A stretch of DNA of 64,000 nt from Scleroderma bovista. Its lineage: Eukaryota; Basidiomycota; Agaricomycetes; Boletales; Sclerodermataceae. The translations under genes and the position numbers were made by a program. The notes under the pieces are model-generated. The model had not been told where the DNA came from and ran no database searches. It was given only the letters and a program-made list of their open reading frames with translations. Shown in pieces: positions 1 through 12,202 of the stretch (within the stretch, counting starts at the first letter, position 1; every line of letters starts with the position of its first letter). The stretch is from assembly GCA_037178675.1 (NCBI GenBank), contig JAYMGJ010000020.1, forward strand, positions 62,001-126,000, written 5' to 3'.

Positions 1-2091
1 CTTGTAAAATATCCTGCAGCGATTTTGGCGTCGATCTCAACCCGGGAATCGGGGGGAATAAGGTGCTCTGACGAACTATGAGAAGACTCTGAGATTCGCT
101 TGAATGGGAACTTGCCTGGGATATCGTATCGCTTTAGGATGGGTATTCCAGACTGAACGATAGCGTTATATTTCCTGAAGAAACCATCAGGGGATTAACC
201 ATTTGCTAGGATGAAAGTACACTACATGTCGCTCATGGATACCATGTTGTCGATCTTCTTGATGCCAAGCCAGTGCAGGATGTCGGGCATAAGTGCCTGG
301 AACCGCATGTCTTTCACACCGGCGATTAGCTCAGTTGCTCTGAAGTACTTGTCGGCGGTATCCCCACCGCGCTTGCGGAGATTGTAGACAAGATACCTAG
401 GATACCAAGATTAATTGTTGAAAGGAGCAACGACAGTCACGTACTTGGTAACTTCTCCTAGGGCTCTACCCTCTTTACGGAAATAAACCACGACACCTAC
501 ACCGCCACGTTGTGCACAGCGCACGCACTCTTCGATGGCAAAAACGAGGTATGGCTTACACGTGCAGATATCGGAGCCGAAAACGTCAGATCCATTACCT
601 AGTGCATGTCAGTATTGTGAAAAATCTGTGTAGCGAGGACATACACTCGTCATGGACACGCAAGGTGAGTTCCTTGCTCTCATCTGCCATATACTCGTGG
701 TTTCCAACTAGAGGCGAGTAAGTTAGAGCCGTATAGAAGTTCCAGAATGTTTGGCACGGACAAATATACACAGTCAAGCCCCCGATAGGGGGAAGGAAGA
801 TCTTGATATCAGGCCGAGTAATGAGCTCCGGGAACATCCCTCCAGTATCTTCAAAAAGAGCACGACGGAGGAGATTCTCGGAGCTACGTCACAATATGAG
901 AACATGGTCATGTCATACATGTAAGTGATCACATACATGCCAAAACGCTCCGCGACACCAGGGAGGTACCACACTGGTTCAACAGCTGCCTTGCTCGTGG
1001 TAATCTCTACGCCAGGATCCGCGTCGCTCTCTGTGCCATCCGGATTCTTCAGTGGTTTTGTGCGAAGAACAATCCGTTCATCTACTGTGATCTCTCCGCG
1101 CCTTACAGTTTCGTCTATCTCGCTCAGTTTGATGTGCGCCTTGGTGATAGCGATACTGGGCCGGACATCAAGGCCAAGTTGCTCTATTTCGCGCTTGAAT
1201 ACTTCGGGAACGAGGTGACCCCAGGGATCAAACGATACTATTTTGCGGGGATCAAACCACGCAGGTTGAGGGGGAATCGGCACCGGCGGCTCAGTCTTGG
1301 AGTAGTCTGGCTTGTGGGACGGCGATAGCGTGCCTATTGCAATTGCAAGGGCACGATAAATGGAATATGAACCAGAGTGAGCTCCAATCGCGTTTCGCTG
1401 CTTGATTGAGGAAGGAAGGCGCGAACAGATGACCGGACCTCGCGTAGCGGGCTCCGACGCTCCCCATTGGAGCGGATATGGCTTAATGCCGTGTTGGTCC
1501 GGGTACGCTGTACAGCATAGGTTAGTCACTTTATCGGTGTTTATACGACGCTTCTTGAGTGTCGTGTTTGTGTACGTAGGAAGGATGAGCTGTTAATATT
1601 ATGATGGCTACCGCTAGATAAGTTCCGGAACATGTCAAGAAACACGTTCCCGAATCGTCCTTCCCATTTGCAAAGCGCCAGAGAGAGCAGAGGGGGGAAT
1701 GAGTGTAACAGACTTACTCGTCAGTAGCACACGGCCAGGATAGAGAGTCTTTTCACGCTCCTTGTCAACATTTGTCAGTTCATGTGTTCCCAAAGGCGGA
1801 GAGGACACGATTGGATTCCTGCCGAAAGAGGTCGACGACGACGATAGAAGCAGATTCTGGGATGTCGGTGAGTCCTGCCGCCCAGGAATCGGTATCGCAT
1901 TGCGTGGGGGGGACGTAGGTATGCCTGTCAGTGTGTCTAACTACACACAAAGTAGACAAGGATCAATAGGACCACAAAGGAAGGGCAAAAACTGTACAGC
2001 TGCATACCTTCGCCTGGAGGGATTGCTGTGACACCTGGAGCGAATTGAGCTGGGCAAGGATTTGACCCAAGATGGCATCATTGTTTGACAT
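1..2091 (-). CDS. URC1: URC1-type GTP cyclohydrolase II-like protein, uracil catabolism (3' end cut by window edge)
   Basis: This gene encodes a GTP cyclohydrolase II-like enzyme of the fungal URC pathway, which degrades uracil. I place nine exons: 2008-2091, 1718-1940, 937-1507, 762-883, 645-707, 445-598, 226-396, 116-174 and 1-67. The reading frame stays open across the window edge, so only the last residues are missing. The N-terminal half carries the GTP_CH_N region (WGA...RGPV, RNAIGAHSGSYSIYRAL, SFDPWGHLV). The C-terminal half has the cyclohydrolase II core: RVHDECNGSDVFGSDICTC with the zinc cysteines, then QRGGVGVVVYFRKEGRALGE. Splicing at each junction restores family sequence, for example FGISENLLRRALFE across 937/883. 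The intron at 68-115 starts with GC (G|GCAAGT). The intron at 708-761 is stop-free and 54 nt long. The start is the first Met at 2091, giving a short Gln-rich leader. The family match is strong; the role in uracil use is by homology. Confidence 0.88.
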
Positions 2092-2409
2092 TGGTAGATG
2101 GTTGAGGGCTGAATGCTGGTAGGTGGACGAGAGAGAGGGTAATGGCAGCGTATCGAGAAGAACTTGAGCAACTTATACCATACCAATCGGCTCCCCTTGG
2201 TCCGAGTCCCGACAATGAAGCCGAAAGGGGATTTAGCATTTATGGAAGTCGGTCGGCATACATACACCATCAAGTACAAGCCATCCACTATTCTTAATAC
2301 ATACAAATGTAAAGACCGTGTGTATAACGAGTTGGTCGGAAGACAGAGTCGGTTACAATGGAGTCACGAAAGGTCAGAAATGTTGAGGGACGTTCAGATG
2401 GTCATCGCA

Positions 2410-3495
2410 TCACATATCGTCTTTGTCTGCCTTGAAATAATCTGCTGCGTCAAATTCTTCGTCCCCTACCGCTCTCAACTCCGCCCTCACTCGGGCAAAT
2501 GCGTCCATGAGTGCCTCGTCACCGCCCACGGCAGAATTGTCAGGAGAGGTCAACCATCCCGCAACAGAGGCGGACCTTCGAAGAGTTTTTGACTTCTTTG
2601 CCACAGTCAGTGCAGCATGGGATTGAGGGCCAGCAGCAGGAACTTTTGGAAGAGGGCGTACAACAGAAGGAACCGGGGGTAGGGGACGTGGTGCGTGAGG
2701 CCTGGGATTATTCTGGGGGAATTGAGGGTTAATGGAATGTCCAAAGACGCGGCCTGGCGTGGATCGTTCGGGGTATGGCTGGAAGTTACGCTCAAAGGCA
2801 TTCTCTGGGGTTTTTCCCTTTCCATTATGGAAGACCTGCCCAATCGACTTCTGGATGTTGTCCTTCAATCCTGTCGTCGACGGCTGCGCTCGCCTCAGCG
2901 TGGGTCGGGGTGGGTCATCCACTGGCACTGGGATCGCATACAGGGATGTGGGTGTGGGTGCCACATAATTCACATAATCAGGTCTTCTTACATTCAACCT
3001 CTGCCTGAGCACCTCACCCCTCTTGGGATCGGCGCCGCGCCTCTGGGTGTCATAGTTTGAGCGTGCAAGATCCTCTCCAGTCCGTGCGATCTTTGCAAAG
3101 ACAGCGCCAGCGACCTGTTCAAGCGTCGGACGCGTTGCGTAAACATAGTTCCCTTGGCACTGCGGCTGTTCTGGGCGCATGTTGGCTGGTTTTGCGTGTT
3201 TCGGAGACCGTAATCTGGTTTCCCAACCCTGCCGAGGAGGCGGGTTCTGGTTCGGGTGCAGCATGCCCGCGGACGCTTGCCGGCGCAGACCCGGCGCAGG
3301 TCCCACGCAAGCACGGCGAAAAACCTTTCGGTAGTGGGAGTCCGAGGCATCGAGTGCATGAAGGGCATCCGCGCGAGCGCACGCTATTGAGCAGAAGCAA
3401 AACTCATGTTCCGCTATTGTGGGCGCACCACAAAAACAAATACTACCACGTAGATTCTCCAATGCGAATGGCTGTACTTGTGCAACAGGAGTCAT
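2410..3495 (-). CDS. Uncharacterised proline-rich protein with N-terminal Cys motif
   Basis: This is an intronless reading frame of 361 residues if it starts at the Met at 3495. An upstream in-frame Met at 3633 would add a stretch encoded partly by a 13-nt G run, so I prefer the later start. Near the N-terminus a compact Cys cluster (CFCG, then EFCFCSIACARADAL) resembles a small zinc-binding knuckle. The rest is rich in Pro, Arg and Ser and looks disordered, with PRPLPPVP-type segments that could bind SH3 or WW domains. The C-terminus is acidic (AADYFKADKDDM). I do not recognise a named family. The high-GC coding pattern and the clean frame over more than 1 kb support it being real. Confidence 0.6.
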   Translation of the reverse strand: MTPVAQVQPFALENLRGSICFCGAPTIAEHEFCFCSIACARADALHALDASDSHYRKVFRRACVGPAPGLRRQASAGMLHPNQNPPPRQGWETRLRSPKHAKPANMRPEQPQCQGNYVYATRPTLEQVAGAVFAKIARTGEDLARSNYDTQRRGADPKRGEVLRQRLNVRRPDYVNYVAPTPTSLYAIPVPVDDPPRPTLRRAQPSTTGLKDNIQKSIGQVFHNGKGKTPENAFERNFQPYPERSTPGRVFGHSINPQFPQNNPRPHAPRPLPPVPSVVRPLPKVPAAGPQSHAALTVAKKSKTLRRSASVAGWLTSPDNSAVGGDEALMDAFARVRAELRAVGDEEFDAADYFKADKDDM

Positions 3496-3502
3496 ACTGG
3501 AT

Positions 3503-3515
3503 GGGGGGGGGGGGG
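3503..3515. repeat. 13-nt G homopolymer just upstream of the preferred start of the 3495 gene
   Basis: A run of 13 G bases lies 8 bases upstream (minus strand) of the ATG at 3495. If translation began at 3633 instead, the run would encode prolines, and length changes in it would shift the frame. This is one reason to prefer the downstream start. Confidence 0.8.
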
Positions 3516-3633
3516 ATAACGAGAATGGAGAGCGTTGTTTTAAATGATTTAAGAGTAGATGCACAGGGAAAGTTGTCTCGGACCTGCGAGATTCGAAAGT
3601 GATATGCTGCTGAAGGGGTGAACCCAAGGGCAT

Positions 3634-4264
3634 GGTCGACCTATTTATCTCAGCTGCCTTGTACCTGTGGAATGTCTACTTATTGAGAGCACTTCCCGAT
3701 GCAGTCAAGACAAAATCAAAAGGAAACAGTGGTCGATTGTGTCGCTTGTGATACGAGAGTCCACACACACCTTTTAACCTCCAATGACAATGGGGGTGGA
3801 CGCAAGCCCATTCAAACTAATACACGTGTGGAACCGCAGTCGAATTAGCTCAAAGCAAACCTCCCTTCGCCCGAAATGTTCGAACAGACGGATTCAATGG
3901 CCAACACCGAGGTAGATAAGAAGGAACAAACCTCAAGTCATGTTGCATTAACCTTCCACAACCAATGGATGTGATAAACTGTTAACCCAAAATTGATCGC
4001 CTATTGTGTGCAGTGACCAGTAGAGCGACACTGAATGCGCATTGGCGTCGCCATAACTCGCTGTTCCGAAAACATTGACTAGGAGCCTGTCCATGACAGA
4101 CTTGACCTGAAAAACACAGACATACCGACATACCTCCACGATTTGCGACGTTAAGCATCATAAGGACAAAAACAAAGTAGGTCGCTTACGTAACGAGCTC
4201 AGAGTACATAGATCTTATAAGAATTTTCGTCAGCTTCCACTTTCAATTTGCTCTGCGTTACAAG
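3634..4264. other. Intergenic region, divergent promoters of the 3495 and 4265 genes
   Basis: I see no convincing coding sequence here. The stretch separates two divergently transcribed genes and must hold the promoter of the 4265 gene. Short frames such as 3948-4139 on the minus strand have no recognisable content. Confidence 0.5.
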
Positions 4265-7200
4265 ATGCGCAAGCAACTTGACCCACGCATTCCAATTCTC
4301 ATCAACAACAATGTGAAGAAAAACAATCGTTCATTTATTGTCTTGGTCGGAGACAAGGGTCGTGATCAAGTACGTTCGAGTACTGTATTCATCCCAATGT
4401 CATGCCTTTATGGGCTTGCCTTAGATCGTGAACCTCCACTTTCTACTTTCTCAAGCGAGGATCTCTGCCCGCCCGTCCGTTCTTTGGTGTTACAAGAAGG
4501 AACTTGGATTCACAACGTTAGTCTGCCTAATATCTGCATTTTCTCGTTCGTTTCTACTGCCCACTTATGTTCACATTTGTTACCCATACATTGATACCGA
4601 TACGTTTCCTTGCAGCCACCGCAAAAAGCGGGAAGCCAAAATAAAACGTGATGTCAAACGCGGCATACGCGAGCCAAACGAACAAAACCCTTTCGAAATC
4701 TTCGTCACCGTCACTGACATCCGCTATACGTGAGTAATTCCGTGGTGTCTGTGCGGTGTATTTGATGAGCGACCATAGGTATTACAAGGATTCACACAAG
4801 ATACTGGGTAACACGTATGGCATGTGTGTACTACAAGACTTTGAGGCTATTACTCCCAATCTTTTGGCGCGTACCATAGAAACTGTAGAGGGCGGCGGCC
4901 TTGTTATTCTACTCCTCAAAACCATGACATCCCTTCGGCAACTGTATACTATGACTATGGTACACTCCTATCCTTTCTCCCCACTTCATACTGACTCCTC
5001 ACTACAGGATGTTCACGCACGATATCGAACTTCATCCCACGATGCGGTTGTTGCACGTTTCAACGAACGCTTCATTCTTTCTCTCGGTTCATGTCCAGAT
5101 TGTCTTGTCCTTGATGATGAGCTCAATGTCCTCCCCATATCGAAAGCAAAGCATATTACCCCGATAGAGGACGCGCTTCCACCGGATCCGGGTTCAGCGG
5201 AGCTGAAGGAGCTTCAATCAAACCTCGCGGAGACACCCCATGTTGGCGAACTCGTCAAACTTGCACGAACACGTGATCAGGCGCAGGCACTGTTGACTTT
5301 TGTCGAGGCAATTGCAGAAAAGACCCTCTCCAGCACAGTCGTCCTTACTGCTGCTCGCGGACGGGGCAAATCCGCAGCCCTTGGACTTGCAATTGCTGCC
5401 GCACTCGGGCACGGCTACGCTAATATCTTCGTGACGAGTCCCAGTCCAGAGAACTTGAAGACGCTTTTCGAATTTGTATTCAAAGGTTTAGATGCGCTGG
5501 GGTACGAGGAACACCTTGACTACGACATTGCTCAGAGCACAAACCCCGATTTCAATAAGGCAATCGTACGTGTGAATGTGTTCCGCCAACATCGGCAGAC
5601 GGTACAGGCAAGTGCCATTTTCTTACTGTCTTTACTCTTCCCATACCGGGCTTCCCGCAGTATATCCAACCAGAAGATGCACATGTCCTTGGACAGGCAG
5701 AACTCATAATTATCGATGAGGCCGCGGCGATTCCACTTCCCTTAGTGCGGAATTTAATGGGACCGTACCTTGTATTCATGGCGTCGACCATCAATGGCTA
5801 CGAGGGTACTGGGCGGTCCTTGTCTCTGAAGCTCATTCAACAACTACGCGAAAGCACACGCCCGTCACTAACCAAAGACGCTGATCAACCAGATGATGCT
5901 GTGGTAGCAAAGTCCAAAAAGCCTGTTCATGCCAGTGTCGCTCGCGCCAGAACACTGCGCGAAATCAAGCTTGAGACTCCTATCCGATACGGTGCAGAAG
6001 ACAAGATTGAGCAGTGGCTGCATTCATTGCTGTGTCTCGATGCCACGTTGCCAACTAAATCCTCTTCGTCACTGCAGGGTTGCCCACATCCTTCTACTTG
6101 CGAACTTTACTATGTCTCTCGGGACACATTATTCAGCTTTCACCCTGCCTCAGAACTTTTTCTCCAGCGTATGATGGCGCTTTACGTGGCATCGCATTAC
6201 AAAAACCAACCGAATGACCTGCAACTGTTGTCCGACGCGCCAGCACACCACCTATTTGTCCTCCTCCCTCCCCTTAAAGATGATGAGAGTCACTTGCCGG
6301 AGCCTCTTGTAGTCTTGCAGGTTTCACTGGAAGGCAACATCAGCAAAGGTGTAATCATGGAGGGGCTCAGCCGTGGTTTCCGTGCAGGCGGTGATATGAT
6401 CCCGTGGCTTGTGAGCCAACAGTTCCAAGAAAGCAAATTTGCACAACTTTCAGGGGCTAGAATAGTGCGCATCGCAACACATCCGGATTACGCGAATGTA
6501 TGTATCATCTAGTCGGTCTGGGTGATAGCGTTAGAGCAGAACTGACAAGCCTTTTATGACAGATGGGATATGGTTCCCGTGCACTGAAAGCGCTGAACGA
6601 ATTTTACTCCGGTGACTACTTCAACCTTAATGAAGCTTCACACGTAGAACCCTCGTACCCTGATGCGACAACAATTGACGCAGTACGTCCATATCTGTGG
6701 CTACGCAATCCTAACCCCCTGTGCTGATGTGCACTTGCAGGCAACGACCCTTCAAACGGACCTCCCTACGGTTCGCTCGGTAAATGCGATGCCACCCTTG
6801 TTGCAACGCCTGTCGGAACGGAAGCCGGAGAGTTTGGATTACTTGGGTGTTTCGTTTGGCTTGACACCTCAGTTACTCCGGTATGTTTCTGTACCTGACG
6901 TGCGAGTGCGGCTGCATATAATTGGGATTGTTGGTTTGGAAATCCTTGAACAGCTTCTGGAAGAGGGCGGGCTACATCCCGCTCTACATTAGGCAAACGC
7001 AGAGCGAGCTCACGGGAGAGCACACGTGTGTGATGGTTCGCGGCTTGAACAGCTCCGTCCCAAGTGAACTCGATTGGTTGAGCGAATTCGCAAACGGTAT
7101 GTTATTTCTGTTTTCGGCACCACCCGTTTTGTTGGCTTACATTACGAGCAGATTTCCGACGGCGGTTTATCTCTCTGCTGTCATTTAAGTTCAGGGAGTT

Positions 7201-8214
7201 TGGAAGCGTTATGGCGCTCAGTGTATTAGAAGCTGCGAACGCAGGTATCAAAGGCGATAATCATACCGGCCGAGGTACGTTTTATATAGGCATGCCCTGT
7301 TTCCACCGCGAGTGACTTCTTTCAATATTAGTCCTTACCGCCTCAGAGCTCTCTCTCCTTTTAACACCATATGATCTCAAACGCCTTGAATCGTATGCGA
7401 ACAATATCCTTGATTATCACGTCATCTTAGATATTCTCCCCACCATCTCGGCGCTCTATTTTGGGAAGCGACTGAGCGATGTACATCTATCAGCTGTGCA
7501 AGCATCCATCTTCCTCGGCATGGGACTGCAGCGAAAAAGTGTCGAAGAGGTTGAGGTGAGCTTCTGAAGCGCAGCAGACTTCCCTCGTTGGTTCTGATAT
7601 TACATATATGCAGAAAGAACTGTCCCTCCCTGTTTCGCAGACCCTAGCACTTTTCGTCAAACTTATCCGGAAAATCTCCAAGAAATTGGTAGACATTCAA
7701 AAGGAAGCCGTCGGTGCCGACATTCCTCTTGCACTCCATGGAAGTCGTGGCCCCGTTGCTACAGCGGAAAATATAGGTGACACGGAAGGCGAGGGCGCTG
7801 GCGAACATCCCGCATGGAAACCTCTTGAGAAGAGCATCGATGAAGAGCTCGACGAGGCCGGGGACGACGCAACACACGTCCTGCGCGAGAGGCAGCGTGC
7901 CATGTTTGATGCTCTCGACTTGACTCAGTGAGTGCTACCTTCGATGCGCCCACAGAGTTATCGGCGCGACACAGGACATCTTGACTCACTGGTATGCTGT
8001 GATCTCTCCATGTAGGTATGCGATTGACGATACTGCAAAAGACTGGGGCGCTGCGGAGGCACAAGCAGCACGGCTCGTGACAGGAGGGGGCGGTGGATCG
8101 ACGGTTTTAAGTGTACGTCAAACTGCTCCAGTTGGTCAAAAACGAAAGGCGGAAACCAGCGAAGGGGGTGGGGGAAAAAAGAGTCAAAAAGGGAAGAAGG
8201 CGAAGCGGTCATAG
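4265..8214 (+). CDS. KRE33: RNA cytidine acetyltransferase (KRE33/NAT10 family)
   Basis: This enzyme makes N4-acetylcytidine in 18S rRNA and in tRNA-Ser/Leu, uses acetyl-CoA and ATP, acts in the nucleolus and is needed for small-subunit maturation. There are 13 exons: 4265-4369, 4425-4516, 4616-4729, 4779-4959, 5008-5607, 5661-6497, 6563-6682, 6741-6880, 6954-7096, 7152-7274, 7332-7555, 7614-7927 and 8016-8214, coding for 1063 residues, the usual family length. The start MRKQLDPRIPILINN is canonical. The helicase-like module has a P-loop (AARGRGKSAALG, about residue 280) and a DEAAAIPLPLV box. The GNAT core has RIATHPDYANMGYGSRAL. The C-terminus is a Lys/Gly-rich nucleolar-type tail. The intron at 5608-5660 starts with GC (CAG|GCAAGT); using the nearby GT would delete the conserved VQ before YIQPEDAHVLG. 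Identification is very secure. Confidence 0.97.
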
Positions 8215-9427
8215 GGAGCTACTCTGATTTCTGATTGAGCACATGGTAGGGGCCTATCTTGTCGACATCAAGGAGAGAATACTATCCGGATTTCGTCTTT
8301 CCGGAGACCTACGAAAGTATTCGGGTGAGATCGGATTGAATGGAAATGGCAGAGTCTGAGAAGTCGGTGGACGCCGTATTCCTTCATATCACCAGGTACC
8401 CGACGTCAATGCGGATCAGAGCATCGTCATTTGTATGAGGGGGGGACGCCAATTTACTATATTGACATATCATAATGGAATGTCGTAGATGTTCGGACAA
8501 GCTCGGATGGTCAATAATAAAGAAAGGAATGTTTTGGTGGGCTGTTGGAAGTGTCCGCGGGTACATATGTCATACACACGGTTGGCTGTCAAATAATAAT
8601 CCATCCCACGAACAATCTCGCAAGGAACACTCATGGTTACCAGTCTCGATGTGACGCCTTTATGCATTATGGCTCCCGCCGGGTTACCATAGAGCAATTT
8701 GCCATGTTTGTAAATGCGGAGGTAGGTTGAACCGATCAAAAGATTTTATTAATAGAAACGGGGTAAGCACCACCCAAGAAAAAGATTAATAAGGACGAGT
8801 AGGCTATGCATGGGGGGTTGCGGTACGCCCAAGTTTCGTGACTGTCGTGCGCCTCGCTTCGCTGCCAAAGTGGAGCCCAAGTGCGGACGTCGGATAGGAA
8901 ATGACACCAAAATTGTGTTCCAAAACTGTTGTGTTTCACGGGGAAGATCCATTATTGGAGTAGTGCCATGCGGCGCGGAGAATTGTGGTGGTGCGCCTTC
9001 ACCCTTGTGAAGGAGGCAAGCGCCAAAATGGGCCATCGGATATGTCAGAAAGAAAATGCCAAAAAAAAGGCGCCTCTACCTTCACTGCAAAGCAGTTTCG
9101 CGTAGGTACTTCCAATCCTGTGATGATGTGCTGGCACGTCCATGATCTTCACCACCTAGGGTTGGTGGCTATCTTGATGACTTGTTATCCGCTCAGAATA
9201 CACCCTGATAGAAAATGTCAAATCGGTAGCCAACGCACCATTTGCAAGTGACGAAGATTCGCCAATCATGCGGGAACCGTTGTGAAAAACGGGATGGGCG
9301 CGATATGATATGCTCGACCCCGCCACACCTCCACGCACGTATAAAAACATTGCTGGCATTCCTCTTTGTCTGAAGCTGACCGCCATTGAGTGCTGTCGCC
9401 TACCCCGTTCCATTCTTCCATCGCACC
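8215..9427. other. Intergenic region without a recognisable gene; TATA box of the JEN gene at 9340
   Basis: About 1.2 kb lies between KRE33 and the first transporter. Short frames on both strands (for example 8749-9036 minus and 8545-8730 plus) show no family motifs or splice-linked continuation. A good TATA box, TATAAAA, sits at 9340-9346, 82 bases before the transporter ATG. Confidence 0.55.
9340..9346 (+). promoter_or_regulatory. TATA box of JEN-like gene A
   Basis: TATAAAA lies 82 bases upstream of the ATG at 9428, the right distance for a fungal promoter with a short leader. Confidence 0.6.
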
Positions 9428-11853
9428 ATGGCGCCGAGGTTCATCCGCAGCCTCATTCCACGCAGAGAGACGCGTAACGGCGGTGGCATCTTTCCTGCCC
9501 TTAAAAGCCTGACCTTCCTACAGTTGTTGCAATTCTACACCGGGTGAGTGCGGTCGCATACCCATCCGCAATCGGAAGGATGCTAACCGGGATTCGGCCA
9601 GCTGGCTCGCCTGGACGTGCGATGCGTTCGACTTCTTCTGTGTATCCCTCTCCGTCAACACTCTGGCGGAACAGTTCGACAAGCAGCCCAAACAGATCGT
9701 ACGTCGACGAAAGCTCCTTCACGTGTTGGGCGAACAACTAATCCTCCCTGACAGACAACCGCTATCACGCTGACTCTCCTTTTTAGATCCTTTGGTGCAG
9801 TATGTTTTGATTCACGCACCATATAGTGCCGACGTTGACCCCTTCCCGCCAATGATATATAGGTCATCTTTGGAATTCTCTCGGACCGCTTCGGTCGAAA
9901 ATGGCCACTTGTTGCCAACCTGCTCTTCTGCTGCATGATCGAGATCGCAACGAGCTTCGTACAGACGTTCACGCAATTCCTCGCCGTCCGTGCCTTGTTC
10001 GGTGTCGCGATGGGGGGGATCTGGGGTCTCGCCGCGTCCACCGCACTCGAGAACCTCCCTGTCGAGTTGCGTGGTCTCGGCTCGGGTATCGTCCAACAGG
10101 GCTACGCATGTGGTTACCTCTTTGCGTCGATGGTGAATCTGACCATCGTCCCGCGCTCGTCGCACGGCTGGCGCACGCTCTTCTGGAGCGCCGCGTGCTT
10201 GACGTCCTCGACTGCCTTGTTGCGATCACTCATCCCAGAGAGCGCAGTCTTCCTCCGAGTACAAGCCATTGAGAAAGAAAATGGTGCGCCGGATACGGGT
10301 GAAAAGACCAAGATCTTCATCCGGGAGACCAAGGAGATGCTCAAGGCGCACTGGAAACGCTGCATCTATGCTGTCATGCTCATGACTGGTCAGTATCATT
10401 TCGTTTGACAAAATCGTGGCTGATCAAATGGCATTTTCTGTGTGCAGGGTTCAATTTCTTGTCACATGGGTCGCAGGTAGGCCATCCTTCTATTCGACGG
10501 CCGTGCCGTTTCCTCGGGATCCCTGGAGGAGATAAGATCGGATACTGATGCTCATATTCTTGGATGCTTCGCTGTCATGTGGCATGACAGGATCTGTATC
10601 CAACCTACCTCGAAACGTCCAAGGGCTTCACCGCCCACGCCGCCACAATCGCCACCATGATTGGAAACTCTGTACGTTGTCTTACCTTGTTTTGCGCCGC
10701 CTGTTGCTCCACATCAGTTTTGAGGGCCACATCGTCCCCCTCCATATATCTTGTCGCTCTGAAGGAAAAAAAAACTGACCATGAGGATGGTTGACAGGGT
10801 GCAATTTCGTAAGTAACCCTCTTAGAAGACAAGGAGGTGGGTTGACGGGGTCATGGCTATGACAGAGGCGGTGCCATTGCAGGATGGGCCAGTCAGTACC
10901 TTGGCCGTAGATTGACGATTGTGTGGGTCTCTTCTTCACGCCCGAATTGAGTGGATTGACTGACCTTTGTAGTATTTTCATCCTCTTCGTTGGAGCGTTC
11001 ATTCCGCTTTGGATCCTCCCGTCGTCTTTTTCAGCCCTCGCAGCTGGCGCGTTTTGTGTGCAATTTGGTGTCCAAGGAGCCTGGGGAGTTGTGAGTTTCT
11101 CGTTCCCAAGCCAGTGCAAAGAATGGGGCCGACTTTTACAGGTGCCGATCCAACTTGCAGAACTGTCGCCTCCCGCATTCCGGGCAACTTTCCCAGGTGT
11201 GGCCTACCAGCTCGGAAACGTCCGTCCTATTCCTCCCTTTCTTCCTTGCCATGGGGTAATGCGAGCACCGGGCACAGATGATTTCGGCTGCATCAGCCCA
11301 AATCGAAGCAAGTAAGCGGTGGTGATCCGATGAGACAAGCGCTTTGCTGACCAATGCACTCCTCCTTTCCTTTCGCGGGTCGCCCGGCGTGTTGTCTGGA
11401 CTCATTTCCGGTGATATGATGGTCCATTTCCGGTGGGCTCTGGTCGTCGACGATGGCGGGGGATGACGAACAGTTGGGGGGAATACCCTCAGGACGACGA
11501 TTACTGTAAACGGTAAGACGAAGGATGAACCGGACTATGCTACGGTAAATCTGCACTCGTTTGTGGAGACAGATATTGACGAATAATGGCGCGGTGGATA
11601 GGTACAAGGGAGCTTGATTGGGGTTGTCGCTGCCTACCTGATTACTGTCACCATCCTCGGGCCAGAGTGCGTGCTTGAGCTGCATGTGTGGGGCACTGAC
11701 GTGAGTATCTGGGACAGGAACCACGCATCACATTTCGAGGAAGCGAAGACCGCATTTGAGGAGGGCGCTGGCCACGACGAGATGCACGAGGATAATGGGA
11801 AGCAACGGTCGATACACGAGATGAGAGGGAAAGAAGAGGGCGAGAGTGTGTGA
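9428..11853 (+). CDS. JEN-type monocarboxylate/H+ symporter, MFS (copy A of a tandem pair)
   Basis: This is a predicted plasma-membrane proton symporter for lactate, pyruvate or related carboxylates (Jen1/SHS family, MFS, 12 helices). Fourteen exons join in frame to 487 residues: 9428-9543, 9602-9698, 9755-9799, 9863-10388, 10448-10476, 10591-10671, 10798-10808, 10866-10922, 10973-11090, 11142-11219, 11278-11311, 11474-11544, 11602-11666 and 11718-11853. Family features are GWLAWTCDAFDFF in helix 1, the loop motif SDRFGRKWP, and FNFLSHGSQDLYPTYL, which is a JEN signature. One exon is only 11 nt (10798-10808). The C-terminal tail is long, acidic and cytoplasmic. Copy B follows at 12203 on the same strand. 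Copy A has an intron at 11545-11601 that B lacks, and one intron 23 nt out of register. The substrate is inferred from the family only. Confidence 0.9.
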
Positions 11854-12202
11854 CTCGTTCATCCATGCATTCGTTTGCGCGGGGTCGTCCAGGAAATGTA
11901 CACATGCGAAGATGACTCGAGATGTTCAACGTAAGGACTGCTATGAAGAATGATGATGGGTGAAGCAACTACTTGATCGGCGACGTTGTTGATCGGAAGA
12001 CTTGCCTATGCAGACCATTGATTCCAGATCACGAAGAGACACCCGCGCACATATGCTCAGAGGTGATCAGTGCAATACGCGGGTGGTGTGCGGAAGATCC
12101 GGGCAGCGGTATAACCGCCGGAGAGGCGTTCGTGCCTGGTCCCAAGCCTGAGGAGGCTATAAAGCAGTTCCCCCTCGTCGTTGGTCGCTCTCCAGACCAG
12201 CC
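11854..12202. other. Spacer between tandem transporter genes with TATA box at 12158
   Basis: The 349-base spacer has no coding features. TATAAA at 12158-12163 lies 40 bases before the ATG of copy B, which is close for a TATA box and implies a very short leader. Confidence 0.5.
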